Positions 1 to 11,200 of a stretch of 64,000 bases of DNA are shown one piece after another; the stretch's first letter is position 1; every line of letters starts with the position of its first letter. A model generated the notes under the pieces. The model was not told the origin of the DNA, did no database searches, and worked only from the letters and a program-made list of their open reading frames with translations. This DNA comes from Chamaecrista fasciculata (taxonomy: Eukaryota; Streptophyta; Magnoliopsida; Fabales; Fabaceae), in assembly GCA_003254925.1 (NCBI GenBank), contig QANZ01001591.1:2081-66080 (forward strand), given 5' to 3'. The position numbers were made by a program, and so were the translations under genes.

Positions 1-732
1 AGGCCAAGATTTCGATTTGCCCTTAGGTTTTTGAATTATAATATTAGTGTAATATTATAAATCAAAGATATTGGGAATCCTTATCCAAGATTTGAGGGAT
101 TCACTAAATGGTTTAGTGAAACCCAAACTCTAGGAATGAGAAGCTATTTAAACACACATGCATAGAGGAAGAAAACCAATGGTTATTTTGTGAGACAAAA
201 TCGCCAAGTTCATTCTCTAGAGAGAGAAGAAAGTCGCCTGCCTAGTTTTAGAGAGAGAAAGTCAAGTTCTTCTCTTAGAGAGAGAATTTCGACCCAAACC
301 CTAAAACACTTGGTTTTGTGTGTTTATACTTTTACGCCACTCTTGGGAATTCGAAAAGGGGTTCTTGAATTTCCCACTTTTGTTTTGAAGATTCAAGAAG
401 TGTTGTTGAGTCTTACCGTTTGTTCTGGAGTGTTCAAGAACTGTTCTTGAACATTCAAGACTCGTAGATAAAGTTCCCGTTTTCACTTGGGAAGAAGTGA
501 AGGAGGCTAGCACCTGGGCATCTGTCAAACTGCTCGTGTGGATCACCGGCAGAGGAAGTTAACTCGGAGTGGACTTCTCAATTCGCAAGTTCATACGCAC
601 CGATTGAAATTTGGTAAATCTCTTTCTTTAACTAATATAAATGTAGATAGTGGATCCTGGAAGGAATCATAGGGAAGCCAAAAATTTTAATTTACCGTGT
701 TTTCCGCTGCGCCGACCCTATGATTTCCCAAC
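1..732 (+). mobile_element. LTR fragment (Copia-like), left end outside the window
   Basis: The stretch ends at 732 with TTTCCCAACA, a usual 3' terminus for Copia LTRs that begin TGTTGGGA. It carries a TATA-like CTATTTAAAC near 145. No tRNA primer-binding site follows the terminus, so this is either a 3' LTR or a solo LTR whose start lies off the window. No coding capacity was recognised. Family assignment is inferred from the termini only. Confidence 0.5.
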
Positions 733-1452
733 AAATAGTTCATATATGAGTTTATTATCATAAAATTGACTATTTTATCATTTCTATTGGAAGATTGTTT
801 AATATTTGCTCTAGTCCATTTTAAAGAATTATGAGTGCCAACTATGTAACAACTGAAAATGATGAGAAAATTCCTTGATAATCTTGAAGACTAATGTTAA
901 TATATGTATTTTTATATTAATATGAGATAGAAATGAAATTGGCAATGAAAATTGATTTTTGAAATTTTTGACACTACATATCTCCAGTAGAGATGGTGAT
1001 GATGATATGGCAAATGTAGATTTTGTGGTTGTCATTGATGAACATGAAGTTCAAGGATCATATATTTGTAAGTAAATATTTATTTACTAGACTATTCGAT
1101 CATTATTAATGAATGGTAGAAAAACCATAAAGTTCAAAATACGCTAGAAGCGTAATATATATTATTGTAGAGAATGATTTTCTCGAAAGGAAGAGAATCG
1201 AAAAGTTTCACTATTGTGCTCTATAAGAGACAATAAATTTATAAGATCAACAATTTTTATTTTTCATGAAAGTTATAACCCCAGCAGTGGTTTCGGTACC
1301 ATGAACTTTCATTGAATTTGAGAAATATTTGAAGTGATATTGATAATTTGAGGATTATTAAATAAGTGATTAAAATTTTATTAATTGTCGACATTTGATA
1401 ATTGGCCAAAAATTACCGGTAGCAAGATCGATGAATCCCCCAAGTAAATATT

Positions 1453-1645
1453 AAACTTTGGACCACTAGTCCAGACATTAGAAGATGTCAAATTTTGGAC
1501 CAGTAGTCCTGACGGTATTAGAAGATGTTAAACTTTGGACTAACAATCAAGACACTAAAAGTTGTTGAATATTTGACCAGAAGTCAAGACATTCGAAGTT
1601 GTCAAATTTTTAGACCAGTAGTCTTACCACCTGAAGATGTCAAAA
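1453..1645. repeat. Diverged tandem repeat, about 38-bp unit, five copies
   Basis: Units follow the pattern AAA-TTTGGACCA-TAGTC--GACATTAGAAGATGTC and begin near 1453, 1490, 1530, 1568 and 1604. Unit length and sequence both drift, so the array is old. It lies in the non-coding internal part of the Copia remnant. Confidence 0.7.
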
Positions 1646-1866
1646 TTTATAAAGTATAAATGAGTTTTTATACAAGAGATAAATAATTTGTTAAATGTAA
1701 TGCACTAGCAATGCAAGATTTCTCATATGAAACATGAAATGAGGGGAAGATGAATCTATGGATCCATTCAATCAGATTTTATATGAGTCTTTAGAAAGAC
1801 TTTGGTATATACCAGATTGAAAATTATCCGTTAACATTATTAGAGAATGATATATTCATGAGTAAC

Positions 1867-2001
1867 AAATTCTTGAAAGATTTGAAATGCTTGAAGCATA
1901 CAATTTATATGAAATTCTTAAAAGATTTGAAATGCCTGAAGCATACAATTTATATGAAATTCTTGAAAGATTTGAAATGTCTGAAGCATACAATCTATAT
2001 A
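1867..2001. repeat. Tandem repeat, 45-bp unit, three copies
   Basis: Three consecutive 45-bp units start at 1867, 1912 and 1957 with only a few substitutions between them. Because 45 is a multiple of three the frame stays open and would give a repeating 15-residue peptide. This explains the apparent open frame from 1858; I see no sign of a real gene. Confidence 0.9.
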
Positions 2002-2528
2002 TGCAATGTTAGCATTTTGTTATACAATATTTTATATATACATCGGTAAATAAATTTTTATATCATGGAAGAGTAATGAATTATTTTTGTATTTTTATTG
2101 GTAACTTATTTTTTTAAAAAAAAAAAAGAGAAAGAATTGATAGTATTAATTCTTGAGAATTTTGAAGAAAGTATTTTCTTAATGAGATTACAATAATTTT
2201 ATATTGATCAATGGATTTAATGATCGTTTCATGTATTTGAAACCAATTTGATTATATATGATTACTAATCACTTAGTAAGGTTTTGAAGATGAAGTACAA
2301 TTTTGAGAGGAAGTCATACTTGCAAATAATGTACTCTTATTCCTACGTTAAGTTTTTGTCCCACTGGGTTTTACTTAGCAAGGTTTTAACGAGGCATGTA
2401 TATATTTGTAGTGTAAAGATTATGAATATTGTACTCTTTTCCTTCGTTAAGTTTTTTTCCATTGGGTTTTTCTTAACAAGGTTTTTAATGAGGCATATAT
2501 TCATAATGTGTAGTCATCCAAGGGGAAG

Positions 2529-2952
2529 TGTTGTAAATATGTAATATGTTGATGACCACATCCATGAGCCTTTTGCCCTTGTAACATCCCTACAACCTCA
2601 TCATGGCTCCATCAATTAGTCCTTTGTAACATTTCCATAAAAGCTCATTAGTGTGTATGGGGGTGCATTATGGTGCCCTTAATAGTTTATAACCTACCCA
2701 TATTCCATTATGTCAAGAGTCCTATATAAAGGGATTTTCTTCTATTGAATTGTAAGTGTGAGAATAAATATAATAATATGGTATAAGGATGAGCTCTTGA
2801 AGAGCTATATCAATGGAGCATATAGGATACTTCCTGAAGAACTAAACCTTTTTGAGGATACTTCATAATTTATTATTTTATTCGGTTTACATGAAATTTG
2901 AGGTTTTTTTATTTTTATTTTAAAACGATTGTTGAGTGGGATCAGTTCAACA
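2529..2952 (+). mobile_element. Copia-type 3' LTR, about 424 bp
   Basis: It starts TGTTGTAAATATG immediately after a polypurine tract and ends TTCAACA, giving matching TGTTG/CAACA termini. A TATA box (CCTATATAAAG) lies at 2721-2731 and an AATAAA-type signal near 2765, in the expected order for the U3-R part of an LTR. The partner 5' LTR was not found in the window, so the target duplication cannot be tested. Confidence 0.7.
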
Positions 2953-3826
2953 TTTAATACAACTTATCTATTGATTATTTATCCGAAGTTTTTTTAATAT
3001 TTATTTAAAGATTTAATTATTGTATTTTTTTTATTAGAATGAACAGATTAATAATCAGTGTCAATATTGATTTAATTATTGTGTGTCAACAATAATTAGT
3101 GTCATGTACTCATGTACGTTGTTCTTTCAATTAAAATTTTCTCACACAATTTAGCCATAAAGAATTAGATAAATTTTCTCACTGCAGTTATTGTTGTAGT
3201 AGTACTTCATCATTAAATTTAAAGTTGTAAGATAAACATTCTTGTTAGATCTAAAGTTAGAATATCTTAAATTTCTTTGGTTTTTTAGTGGAGATTATCA
3301 ATTTTAGTATTATTTAAAGTTGTAAGTTGGGGAATCATTTCCAAAAAATTTTCAGAAAATTACAAATGGGTCCCTAGATATATATTATCTATGGACTAAA
3401 ATGAAAACTAAAAAAATTGGGATCAATATGTAATTTTTGCAAAATTTGTTTTGGTTAATATTACAAAATAACTCGAAAGGGTACCAAAGTGTTAATGGAG
3501 AATACCATAGAGTACTAAAATGTCAGTTTTTTAAACCACATGGTACCAAAGTGTAATTTACCCTATATTTATATATATAAATAATTTAAAATTCATAAAT
3601 TTTGATAAAAACTTTAAAAATTACAATATCTATTCATAATAAATAGTATTTTTTTTTTTGTTTCCCATAAGTATCTTCTATTTGCTATTCAAGACATGTT
3701 GGGAACTAAATGTTGGCAATTCTCCCGGTGAAGATTCGTACCTAGTTTCACAACGTTGTAGGAGATTAGCCCCTTCTGCTAAACCCAAACCCCATTAGTA
3801 AAAGCAGTATGTTTATATATATAAAC
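2953..3826. other. Intergenic AT-rich stretch with repeat debris
   Basis: No gene seen. At 3480-3560 there is a fragment of a dispersed repeat with the phrase TACCAAAGTGTAATTTACCC, seen again in related form near 46090-46130. The remainder is simple AT-rich sequence. Confidence 0.6.
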
Positions 3827-4190
3827 GCCAAATTGTACTAAGACCCCATGAATTTTAAGTTAAGAACAAAAAAATAATATTGAGTTTTAAAATTTGACAA
3901 CTTTCAATTATGCTCACTTGAGATCTTTGAATTTTAAAACATGACAAACAAACTCCATAAGTTTTTAACTTTATTCACTCCAAACTCTCAAGGTTTAAAA
4001 AGATGAGCCTATTTAAAGATTTTAAATGAGTAAAATTGAAAGTTTAGAGAATATATTTATCAAATTTTAAAATTTAAGGATCCTAAATGAACACAATTGA
4101 AAATTCGGAGAATTAATTTGTCAAATTTTAAAACTCATGGGTGTAATATATCTATAACTTAACTTAAAGAAGTCTTAATACAATTTTGCC
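3827..4190. mobile_element. Foldback MITE, about 364 bp
   Basis: The left end (GCCAAATTGTACTAAGAC, 3827-3844) is matched in inverted orientation by the right end around 4172-4190. The inversion continues inward through TTAAGTTAAG/CTTAACTTAA and through paired tracts such as TTTTAAAATTTGACAA. No coding capacity. The flanks do not show a clear target duplication, so the superfamily is not assigned. Confidence 0.6.
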
Positions 4191-4362
4191 TTACATTAAT
4201 CCATCATACCATCCCATGAATACGAAGTACACGGGTATATCAGTACTATGCAATGCACAGGTAGTTTACATGAGGGGCTGCACGGGAGTAAATTTTCTGA
4301 AATTATGTAAAGTATGAGGGCCTGGCATCACTATCATCTTAATCTCATCTCATCCAATCTTA

Positions 4363-6003
4363 GGCCCCGTTTGGATGCAAAGTTAATAAAGGAGGGGCAA
4401 TAAAGGAGGATAAAGGAATGTGGGAGGTAATAAAAGAGAGGTAAAGGATTTGTGTTATAAAGGAGGTTTTTAGTAAATTGTGTTTGGGAAAATGAGAGAT
4501 AAAGGAGGAATTATGATGTGAAATTATTTTAAAGGGTATGTAATGATTGTGGTGGGTTGAAATAATTGTATTGGTATTTTAAATTTGTATAGGGGTAAAA
4601 ATGGTAAAAATAAAGGAGGATAAAGGAGTGTTGTTTTTGTGTTTGTTTTGGTGGTAGTAAAGTGGTATGAGTAATGATTGCCTCGAAATTTGTGCTAAAG
4701 GAGGAAGTTAATAAAGGATGTTTTTGGGGTGGTAAGGTAAAGGAGGATGGAGGTGTGAATGTGGAGGTGGGACCAAAATGTAATTTTTGAGTAGTGAATT
4801 GTAAACTTTTAGGGACTAGATTATATATTTTTCCTGTTTACTGTCTTTTAATTTTATTTTAAATTTTTGATACTACAAAAAATATTACCCATGTATATAA
4901 TATAGGAGGGACCATAATGTATATTTTCTGGGGTATAAATTATAGTTTTTTTCTTATAATTTCATTAATGTTTTTGAAATATGCTTATAAAAAAATATTA
5001 TTAAAGTTGGACTAATCTGTAATTTTTATTGTTGAATGTGATACCAAAAAAAATTACTCATATACTGAAAATGAAAAAAATAAAAGTGATAACATGCCGA
5101 GGGGAGGGACTAAATTGAACACAATTTTTATTATACAAAGCCTATAAATAGAATTTGGTCATTTATCACTAAACTTACTTTTTATCAAAATTTTTTTTAA
5201 CCATTTCGAGAGAAATTTTAATTTTTTTTTTTAAAAAATTGGTGGTACCATTTAATTGGCTAAACTTAGATCAAAATGTGTATGCTATTTAGGGAGTAAA
5301 TATAATATTTTGGGTCTAACTTTATTTTTCTATATTATTGTAATAAAAAAAATTATTTTATTTTTTTGGTGACATGGCTCCTTTTTTTTAGTTTTTTGTA
5401 TTATAAAAATAAAAAAACCATGATGATGCGTGAATTGATGCAAAATTAAAGTCACAACAATAAAAGTCAATATATTACATAATGTAAGGGTCTGTGAAAT
5501 GAGGATTTGGATTCTCTGTAGTCTCCATTTGTATGCATTTCATGCAGTTTAGAGAGAGAATGGAAGAGTTAGAGAGAGAAGTTTAGATCCCACTATTAGT
5601 GGGGCTCACATTTCTCTCTCTAATTCTTCCATTCTCTCTCTAAACTGCAGAGACTGTACACTGCAGAGGATCCATTTTCGTGAAATGAAGATGCGTGAAT
5701 TGACGTTACATGATGCATAAGGTCTGTGAAATGAAGATAGTGCAGTACCGTTCATTTTATTATTTTAAAATATATATAATAGGTAATTATAGGTAGTTGA
5801 GTAGGGATATGTTAGTAATTTTAGAAGATAAAGGAGAGATAAAGGAGAGATAAAGGAATGATAAAGGAGGAAAATAAAGGAGGTGGAGATAAAGGCCAAA
5901 CAAACACCTATTGTTACTGTAGCTCTAGTAGTAAAGGAGTACTGAGAGATAAAGGAGGATAAAGGGAGATAAAGGGACTTTAACGGCGCATCCAAACGGG
6001 GCC
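4363..6003. mobile_element. Non-autonomous PIF/Harbinger-like element, 1,641 bp
   Basis: It has a perfect 16-bp terminal inverted repeat: GGCCCCGTTTGGATGC at the left and its complement at the right. It is flanked by TTA at 4360-4362 and 6004-6006, the TWA target duplication known for PIF/Harbinger. Both subterminal regions are packed with AAAGGAGG/ATAAAGG motifs, which may be transposase-binding sites. No transposase frame is present. Interrupting an older repeat supports a later insertion. Confidence 0.9.
5509..5673. repeat. Long near-perfect hairpin inside the Harbinger element
   Basis: Arms 5544-5580 and 5612-5648 are complementary over 37 bp with one G:T wobble, separated by a 31-nt loop. 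A second outer complementarity (about 5509-5521 with 5661-5673) extends the stem after an internal bulge. The arms are purine/pyrimidine strips rich in AGAGAG. As RNA this would resemble a small-RNA precursor; expression is unknown. Confidence 0.8.
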
Positions 6004-6424
6004 TTAATCTCATCTTAGGATTGGATGAAAAGTAATCGTTGAGTGTTTTTTGGAACTTCCATCTCATCTCATCTCATCCACATCATTATCTCATTCACAA
6101 CATCATCTCATTTTCTCTTACAATTACTAATCTATCCCTACTTATACACCTATAATTACCTATACTTTAATACAAATATAAAAAAAAGAACTAGACAAAA
6201 TAGTAATTTTACATACCCTCATTATAGTTTTCTCTCTCTATCTATCATTTCTCATCATTTTTTTATTTTTTTCACTCACACACTTTTTCTCTTTCTCTCT
6301 CTCACACACACACATACACCTCTCTCTCTCTTTCACACACCCCACACACACTCTTATATTTATATANAAAAAAATATTTAGTAGTATAAAATATAAAAAT
6401 AGTATAATAAAAAGTAAAAAAAAA

Positions 6425-6571
6425 AATTGAGGGTACCCTGGGCCGGGCCGGGTCTAGACTAGCTAGACTCGAACCCGGCCCGGTGACCCGGCTCGGCCCG
6501 ACCCGAACACCATCAGGCCGGGCCGGGTCCGTCGGGTTGGGCTAGGTCGCTAGGTTCATGAACACCCCTAG
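6425..6571. mobile_element. GC-rich hAT-like MITE end
   Basis: The segment is dominated by GGGCCGGGCCGG/CCCGGCCCGG motifs and ends in GTTCATGAACACCCCTA, the terminal pattern of a common plant MITE type often classed with hAT elements. Its other end is not identifiable because an N at 6367 interrupts the sequence. Comparable GC-rich pieces lie at 18150-18305 and 44187-44387. Confidence 0.5.
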
Positions 6572-6910
6572 AAAGAGTAATGCTATAAAAAGATCCATTG
6601 CTTAAGCAATGGACTTTTTATAGTCTATCTCTCTCTTTATCAAATCAAAAATTGAATACAATTTTTTATTGAGGAATGATAGAAAATTACTGAAATGGGC
6701 ATAAAATAAGACAATCTCATATATTGTATTTTTCTTCAGTTTTCGGTTATTCTGAGTTTGGATATGTTCTATATATGTAGACAGTGGTTCTATCTTATAT
6801 TTTTTTGTCAAATTAAAGAACTCATAAATCTAATAACGGTAATGTATTGAATGGAGAAAATACAAAATGGCTCACGTGTATGTACAGGATGGAAAAATAT
6901 AAGGTTAAAG

Positions 6911-7225
6911 GGTCAATTTAGTCCTAAATGTATGCCTTAATATTCATTTTGGTCCATTATATTTCAAAACATTCAAATTGCTCTTAAATATTTGCAAAAT
7001 GTTTCATTTTGGTCCCAACTATTGAATATGGCTTGTTTAGAGCTACGTATTGTTCCCGAAGAATACTTTCTCTATCTAGTTGGGACCAAAACGAAACATT
7101 TTACCAGTATTTAGGACCAAAATGAATTATTTTGCCAATATTTAGGATCAATATGAACATTTTGATACATAATGGACCAAATGAATATTAGGGCATACAT
7201 TTTGGATCAAAATGAACCATTGACC
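6911..7225. mobile_element. Foldback MITE with 'tttggtcc' repeats
   Basis: GGTCAATTTAGTCCTAAATG at the left is mirrored by the reverse complement at the right end (CATTGACC at 7218-7225). Paired internal phrases such as TGTATGCC/GGCATACA and TTTTGGTCC/GGACCAAAA give it a mirror-like layout. A longer relative lies at about 60625-61155. No coding capacity. Confidence 0.65.
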
Positions 7226-7446
7226 AAACATTTTTGTGTTGTTTTGTTATTTGCATTATGGTCCTTAAACTATTCTTTGTTATTTTTTTTCGTTGGATTT
7301 CACAAATAGATCAAATTATTGATGACAGGGATTTCGTGTAAGCCCCAAGTTATCATTTACACATGTTAGGGATTGATTAATAAGAACGGTACAAATTTAT
7401 GTACCAAATTGTATTCTTAAAAATAATTCCAATATTATTTTCATTT

Positions 7447-7853
7447 TGACCCTTCATCTCATCCACTTGGATTGACCTCTAACCCTTCATCCAAAATTTT
7501 CTCATCCTCACGCTTTCCAATAGCATATCACACTTTCCAATATCATCTCATCTCAATATCATTCCAATCAAACCACACCCAAACACCTATCATCTCATCT
7601 CATTATCTCCATCTCATCTCATTATTTCCTACCATTTCTACCCCTATACAAATTAAAAAAATCCATAAACCTATTTCAACCAACCACAATCATTACATAC
7701 CCTTTTATATAATTTCACACCCTATTTAACATAATTTTTTTCTAAAATAACCCAAACACCAATACATCATTTCATCTCATCCAATTCAAACTTAATCTCA
7801 TCTCATCCCATAAACTTGACTTGGATTGAAATAGTATGGCCCCAAACAGGCCC
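7447..7853. mobile_element. Tourist/hAT-like MITE
   Basis: Pyrimidine-rich sequence full of TCATCTCATC repeats ends in GGCCCCAAACAGGCCC, a terminus close to those of the MITEs at 4311 and 32433. The left boundary is approximate and no target duplication was confirmed. Confidence 0.5.
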
Positions 7854-8270
7854 TGAGTTATAAATGGTGAAGATTCAATCTTGTCTCCATTCACATTTTT
7901 CTCTCTCTTTCTTGTTTTGCTCGCTCTTAATTTCACTCACATTTAAATATTTAATATACTTCAGCCATACTATACTTCAACTAATCCATTTCCTAGCTAC
8001 ACTGGCTTCCCGTAAAAGCCTACTACAGTTCACAGACAGACCTTAGACAGTTTGAGTTTAGTGACCATCAGTAGTGTAACTCAACACAATATAAATGCAC
8101 TTTTGTACGCGTAATTGCAAAGACTTATGAAGAGTTTAACAAGTAAATGGGGCAACTTCTATCTTCTGATTATACAAGAAACAACGAAAGTGATGCTATA
8201 TCCTTTGATCCACACAAGGGTCCAATGAAGTCAATGACTGAAAGTTAAAACCATAATAAATATATATTCA

Positions 8271-11200
8271 TCAACCTCTAAGGGAGTACTTTTTCCCAGT
8301 AAAAGCCTGAAACTTCGGTTCGTCTTTCTGTTGCGGTGGCTCTTGTTTCGATTCTTTTTCCTGAAAAGTACAGAAGATGTAGGATTAAGCAGTCAATGGA
8401 TTGAGGATAATTCAGGCTGATTTAATTTACAGAACTGTCAATTATATAAACACACTTAAAACATGTTTAGGGTCAGTCTCAGAGAAGAATCTGCTACAGT
8501 TATATGTCTCTTCTTGATTGGTTTAAACTAGAGTAAACTAACAATTTAGTCCCTGAAAGATCACCAAACTGACAAATCAGTCCCTAAAAGATTGAAATAT
8601 ACAATTTTGTCCCTGAAAGATTAAAACGGTATACTAATTAGTCCTTTTCTTGGACTAAAAAGTATACCGTTTTAATCTTGCAGGGACTAAAATATATACC
8701 ATTTTGATCTTCCAAGGACTAAATTGTATATTTTAATCTTTCAAGGATCGAGTTGTTAGCTCGGTAATCTTTCAGGGACCAAATTGTTAGTTTATTCTTT
8801 AAACTATCTATTGAGATTTGATGGGTCTACCTAATAACTTTTTTGACTACCATGTAGAAAATGGATCAAGAATAGTGGGGAGGTAACTATCATACCAGAT
8901 GACTTTAAGTATTATGAAGAAGTTATGGTTACCTTTCCAGTTTCTTTAGTACGGTTGGCATTTGACCCAAACACGAGCTTCTTCTGAGCTTGACCAGCAC
9001 TACCTTGTGAACTAGATGCTGCAGAAGATTGTCCATTTGTAACATCAGGTCTCTTGTCCTTAGACCCAGAAGAAGAATCTGTAGGAGGCGGATTCTTCAA
9101 GGGTTTTCCATCCAAACGTCTCCCAGTTCCAGTAAATGGGTTGAATTTGGGTTCGGTTTCAGCTGGGTCCTCTGCAACTGTAAGGAGAAACAACAGGTTG
9201 TCATATCTTAATTGAAAGGAAATTACTACCATTATCATGGAGTATTTCTGCTACATAAATGTGCAATTTAACTTCACTGTTACTCAATACTTTACAAGGA
9301 CCACCAAAAAATAATAACCAAATTATGCCATTTGATATCACAATCTCAACATTCCATACTCAATCTATATTTTCCATTTCTCTATTTCATCTGCCACAGT
9401 ACCATATGGAAATTCTATGATGCATCAGCTCTCACATTAAAATTTAAAAGACTAATATAGACCCATAAGATATCTTCTTTTCCATTACAAGACTATCTTT
9501 ATAATCAAAGAAAAATACTTAAGAGAAAAGAACATTAAACAAAGAACTAGACAAAGAAAAAGTTAAATGGAAAAGATGAGAAAAAAAGGATAATAGTAAT
9601 CTTAAAAGATGTCCCCAGTCCCTTTCCATTTCTAATAAAGAAGAGAAACCACCAAAATTAAAATTGGACAATAGTTGTCCAATGTCCACCGGTTTCAGTT
9701 TAGAAAATCAAAAGACAGCAGGTACTGCAAAATATTCATAAACAACTTGCTAATAGATTGTTGGCAGTACTGTCCATACAGCAAATAACCTTTGCTGTCT
9801 TCTCATTATATAACTCAAACCTACAACATTCTAGTACTAAATGTGTTCCTTTATTTTCCTTTAGCTATGAGGAGATATTTTCCACTTCAAGGAGGGAAAA
9901 ACTATTATTAGTACAGTATCTATACTTCTAAACCTTTTTAAGTGGAAGTGACAATTCATCAAACGAATGAGATGAGCAAGAGAAAACAAATAAAAAGAAT
10001 GAAGAGGAAATCCATCCCACAAGACAAATCGAAAAAGAAAAAAAAGATAACGTAGTAACAGAGTAACATTAGTTATCAGTTATGACAATTACCCACCTTT
10101 GTCTGATCCCTTGTTTGCAGGAAGTGGTGCAGTTGGCCTTTCAGGTTCCTTGTAATCTAAGGGAGGAGCAAAGTCAACCTCACAGTCAGTCTCAATGATG
10201 CTTATTGCATTTGCAGGCTTGGATTCTATAATATCAATGTAGTATTTTTTGTTGTTGTATGCCACCATAATGCTATCTCCAGTAGTCAAGCAGGAAAAAT
10301 TTCTCAAAGTTGTCTCTAGGCTACATGGCAAAATACAGTCAGAAGTTAGAGAAAAACAAGTGGAGGATGAATTTTGTGGTGGTATATAAGATGGCAATGG
10401 CACAAATTAGAAGACATCAAGAACATACCCACTTCCCTACACCACTCAGGGATAGAGACTCTATTATTCAGTTAATATTATATGCAATGAGATCTACTAA
10501 ACTACATATTTCTACTGAATGAGATATGTTAACCTGAAGTTTACTGACGCGAATTAAACTTTAGAAGTACACGTTGTTGCATACCATATATTTCTATATC
10601 ATTCATGCTTATCAAAAAGCTAAATTGTAAGACATGCCCAATGCCAATGGTTAGCAATTAGGGGCATCCCTTCCACAGTTAAATCACATTTCACAATGGT
10701 AATGGATAACCTACAGAGACTCAAATATTATACTAGTTCTCTTTATGAGGGGTTTGGAAGAACCCATCATAAAATTAATAATAATAATAATAATAATATC
10801 AAAACTACAACAAGGATCATAAAACACAAGTACCACAGCCGAAAGCTTTGAAGGTGATTTTTATTTCATTAAGGAAAAAGGATTGGTATTACCATATTTA
10901 CAAAGTAATAAAGATGTTGAAAGAAGGAATTAGCTTCTAAAAGAGTATTCATAGAGAAATAGGAACGATAGTTTTGTAGGAACTAGGTTGGGAGGGGGAA
11001 GGTGGGTTAGAAAGCATTCTGTTGGTTTCCACCAATTAAAGCACCTCTAATAAAATTCAAACCAAAGGGCATGTGGCAGAAGGTGGCTTGTAAAAGAACC
11101 AACCACTTAAATTAAGTTGCCTTCTCTTTTTGGGTTATTGAGCAACTGTAATAGCTATGCCCTGAATTGGCATGAACTCAAACAGCATTGATGTGCGTTT

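Larger units (their letters stand above)
733..2528 (+). mobile_element. Degenerate internal region of a Copia-like retrotransposon
   Basis: No intact gag or pol frame is visible. The assignment rests on the 3' part: between about 2329 and 2528 a block containing TTTTGTCCCACTGGGTTTT and an AAGGTTTTAACGAGGCATG-like tail occurs twice in slightly diverged form. This arrangement is typical just upstream of the 3' LTR in plant Copia elements. A polypurine tract, AAGGGGAAG, sits at 2520-2528 directly before an LTR start. Tandem repeats at 1453-1645 and 1867-2001 lie inside and are listed separately. The short open frame over 1858-2049 simply reads through a repeat and is not a gene. Confidence 0.55.
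4311..6366. mobile_element. Older Tourist-like MITE interrupted by a Harbinger element
   Basis: Sequence at 4311-4362 continues, after the 4363-6003 insertion, at 6007-6366. Joined, it matches the copy at 32235-32433 on the other strand over more than 150 bp, including the repeated TCATCTCATCC phrases and the internal CCCTACTTATACACC block. The right end is lost at the N at 6367, and the copy at 32235 is cut by an N in the same part of the repeat. Confidence 0.7.

Noticed and set aside
1858..2049. Open frame encoding three copies of a 15-residue repeat
   Set aside because: It is explained fully by a 45-bp tandem repeat inside retrotransposon debris.
6043..6381. 112-codon open frame rich in Ser, His, Phe and Thr
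   Set aside because: It reads through low-complexity TCTC and ACAC tracts of a MITE and an N.
10773..10800. ATAATA microsatellite in a UFD1 intron, and TATATA tracts elsewhere
   Set aside because: Ordinary short tandem repeats with no sign of special function.
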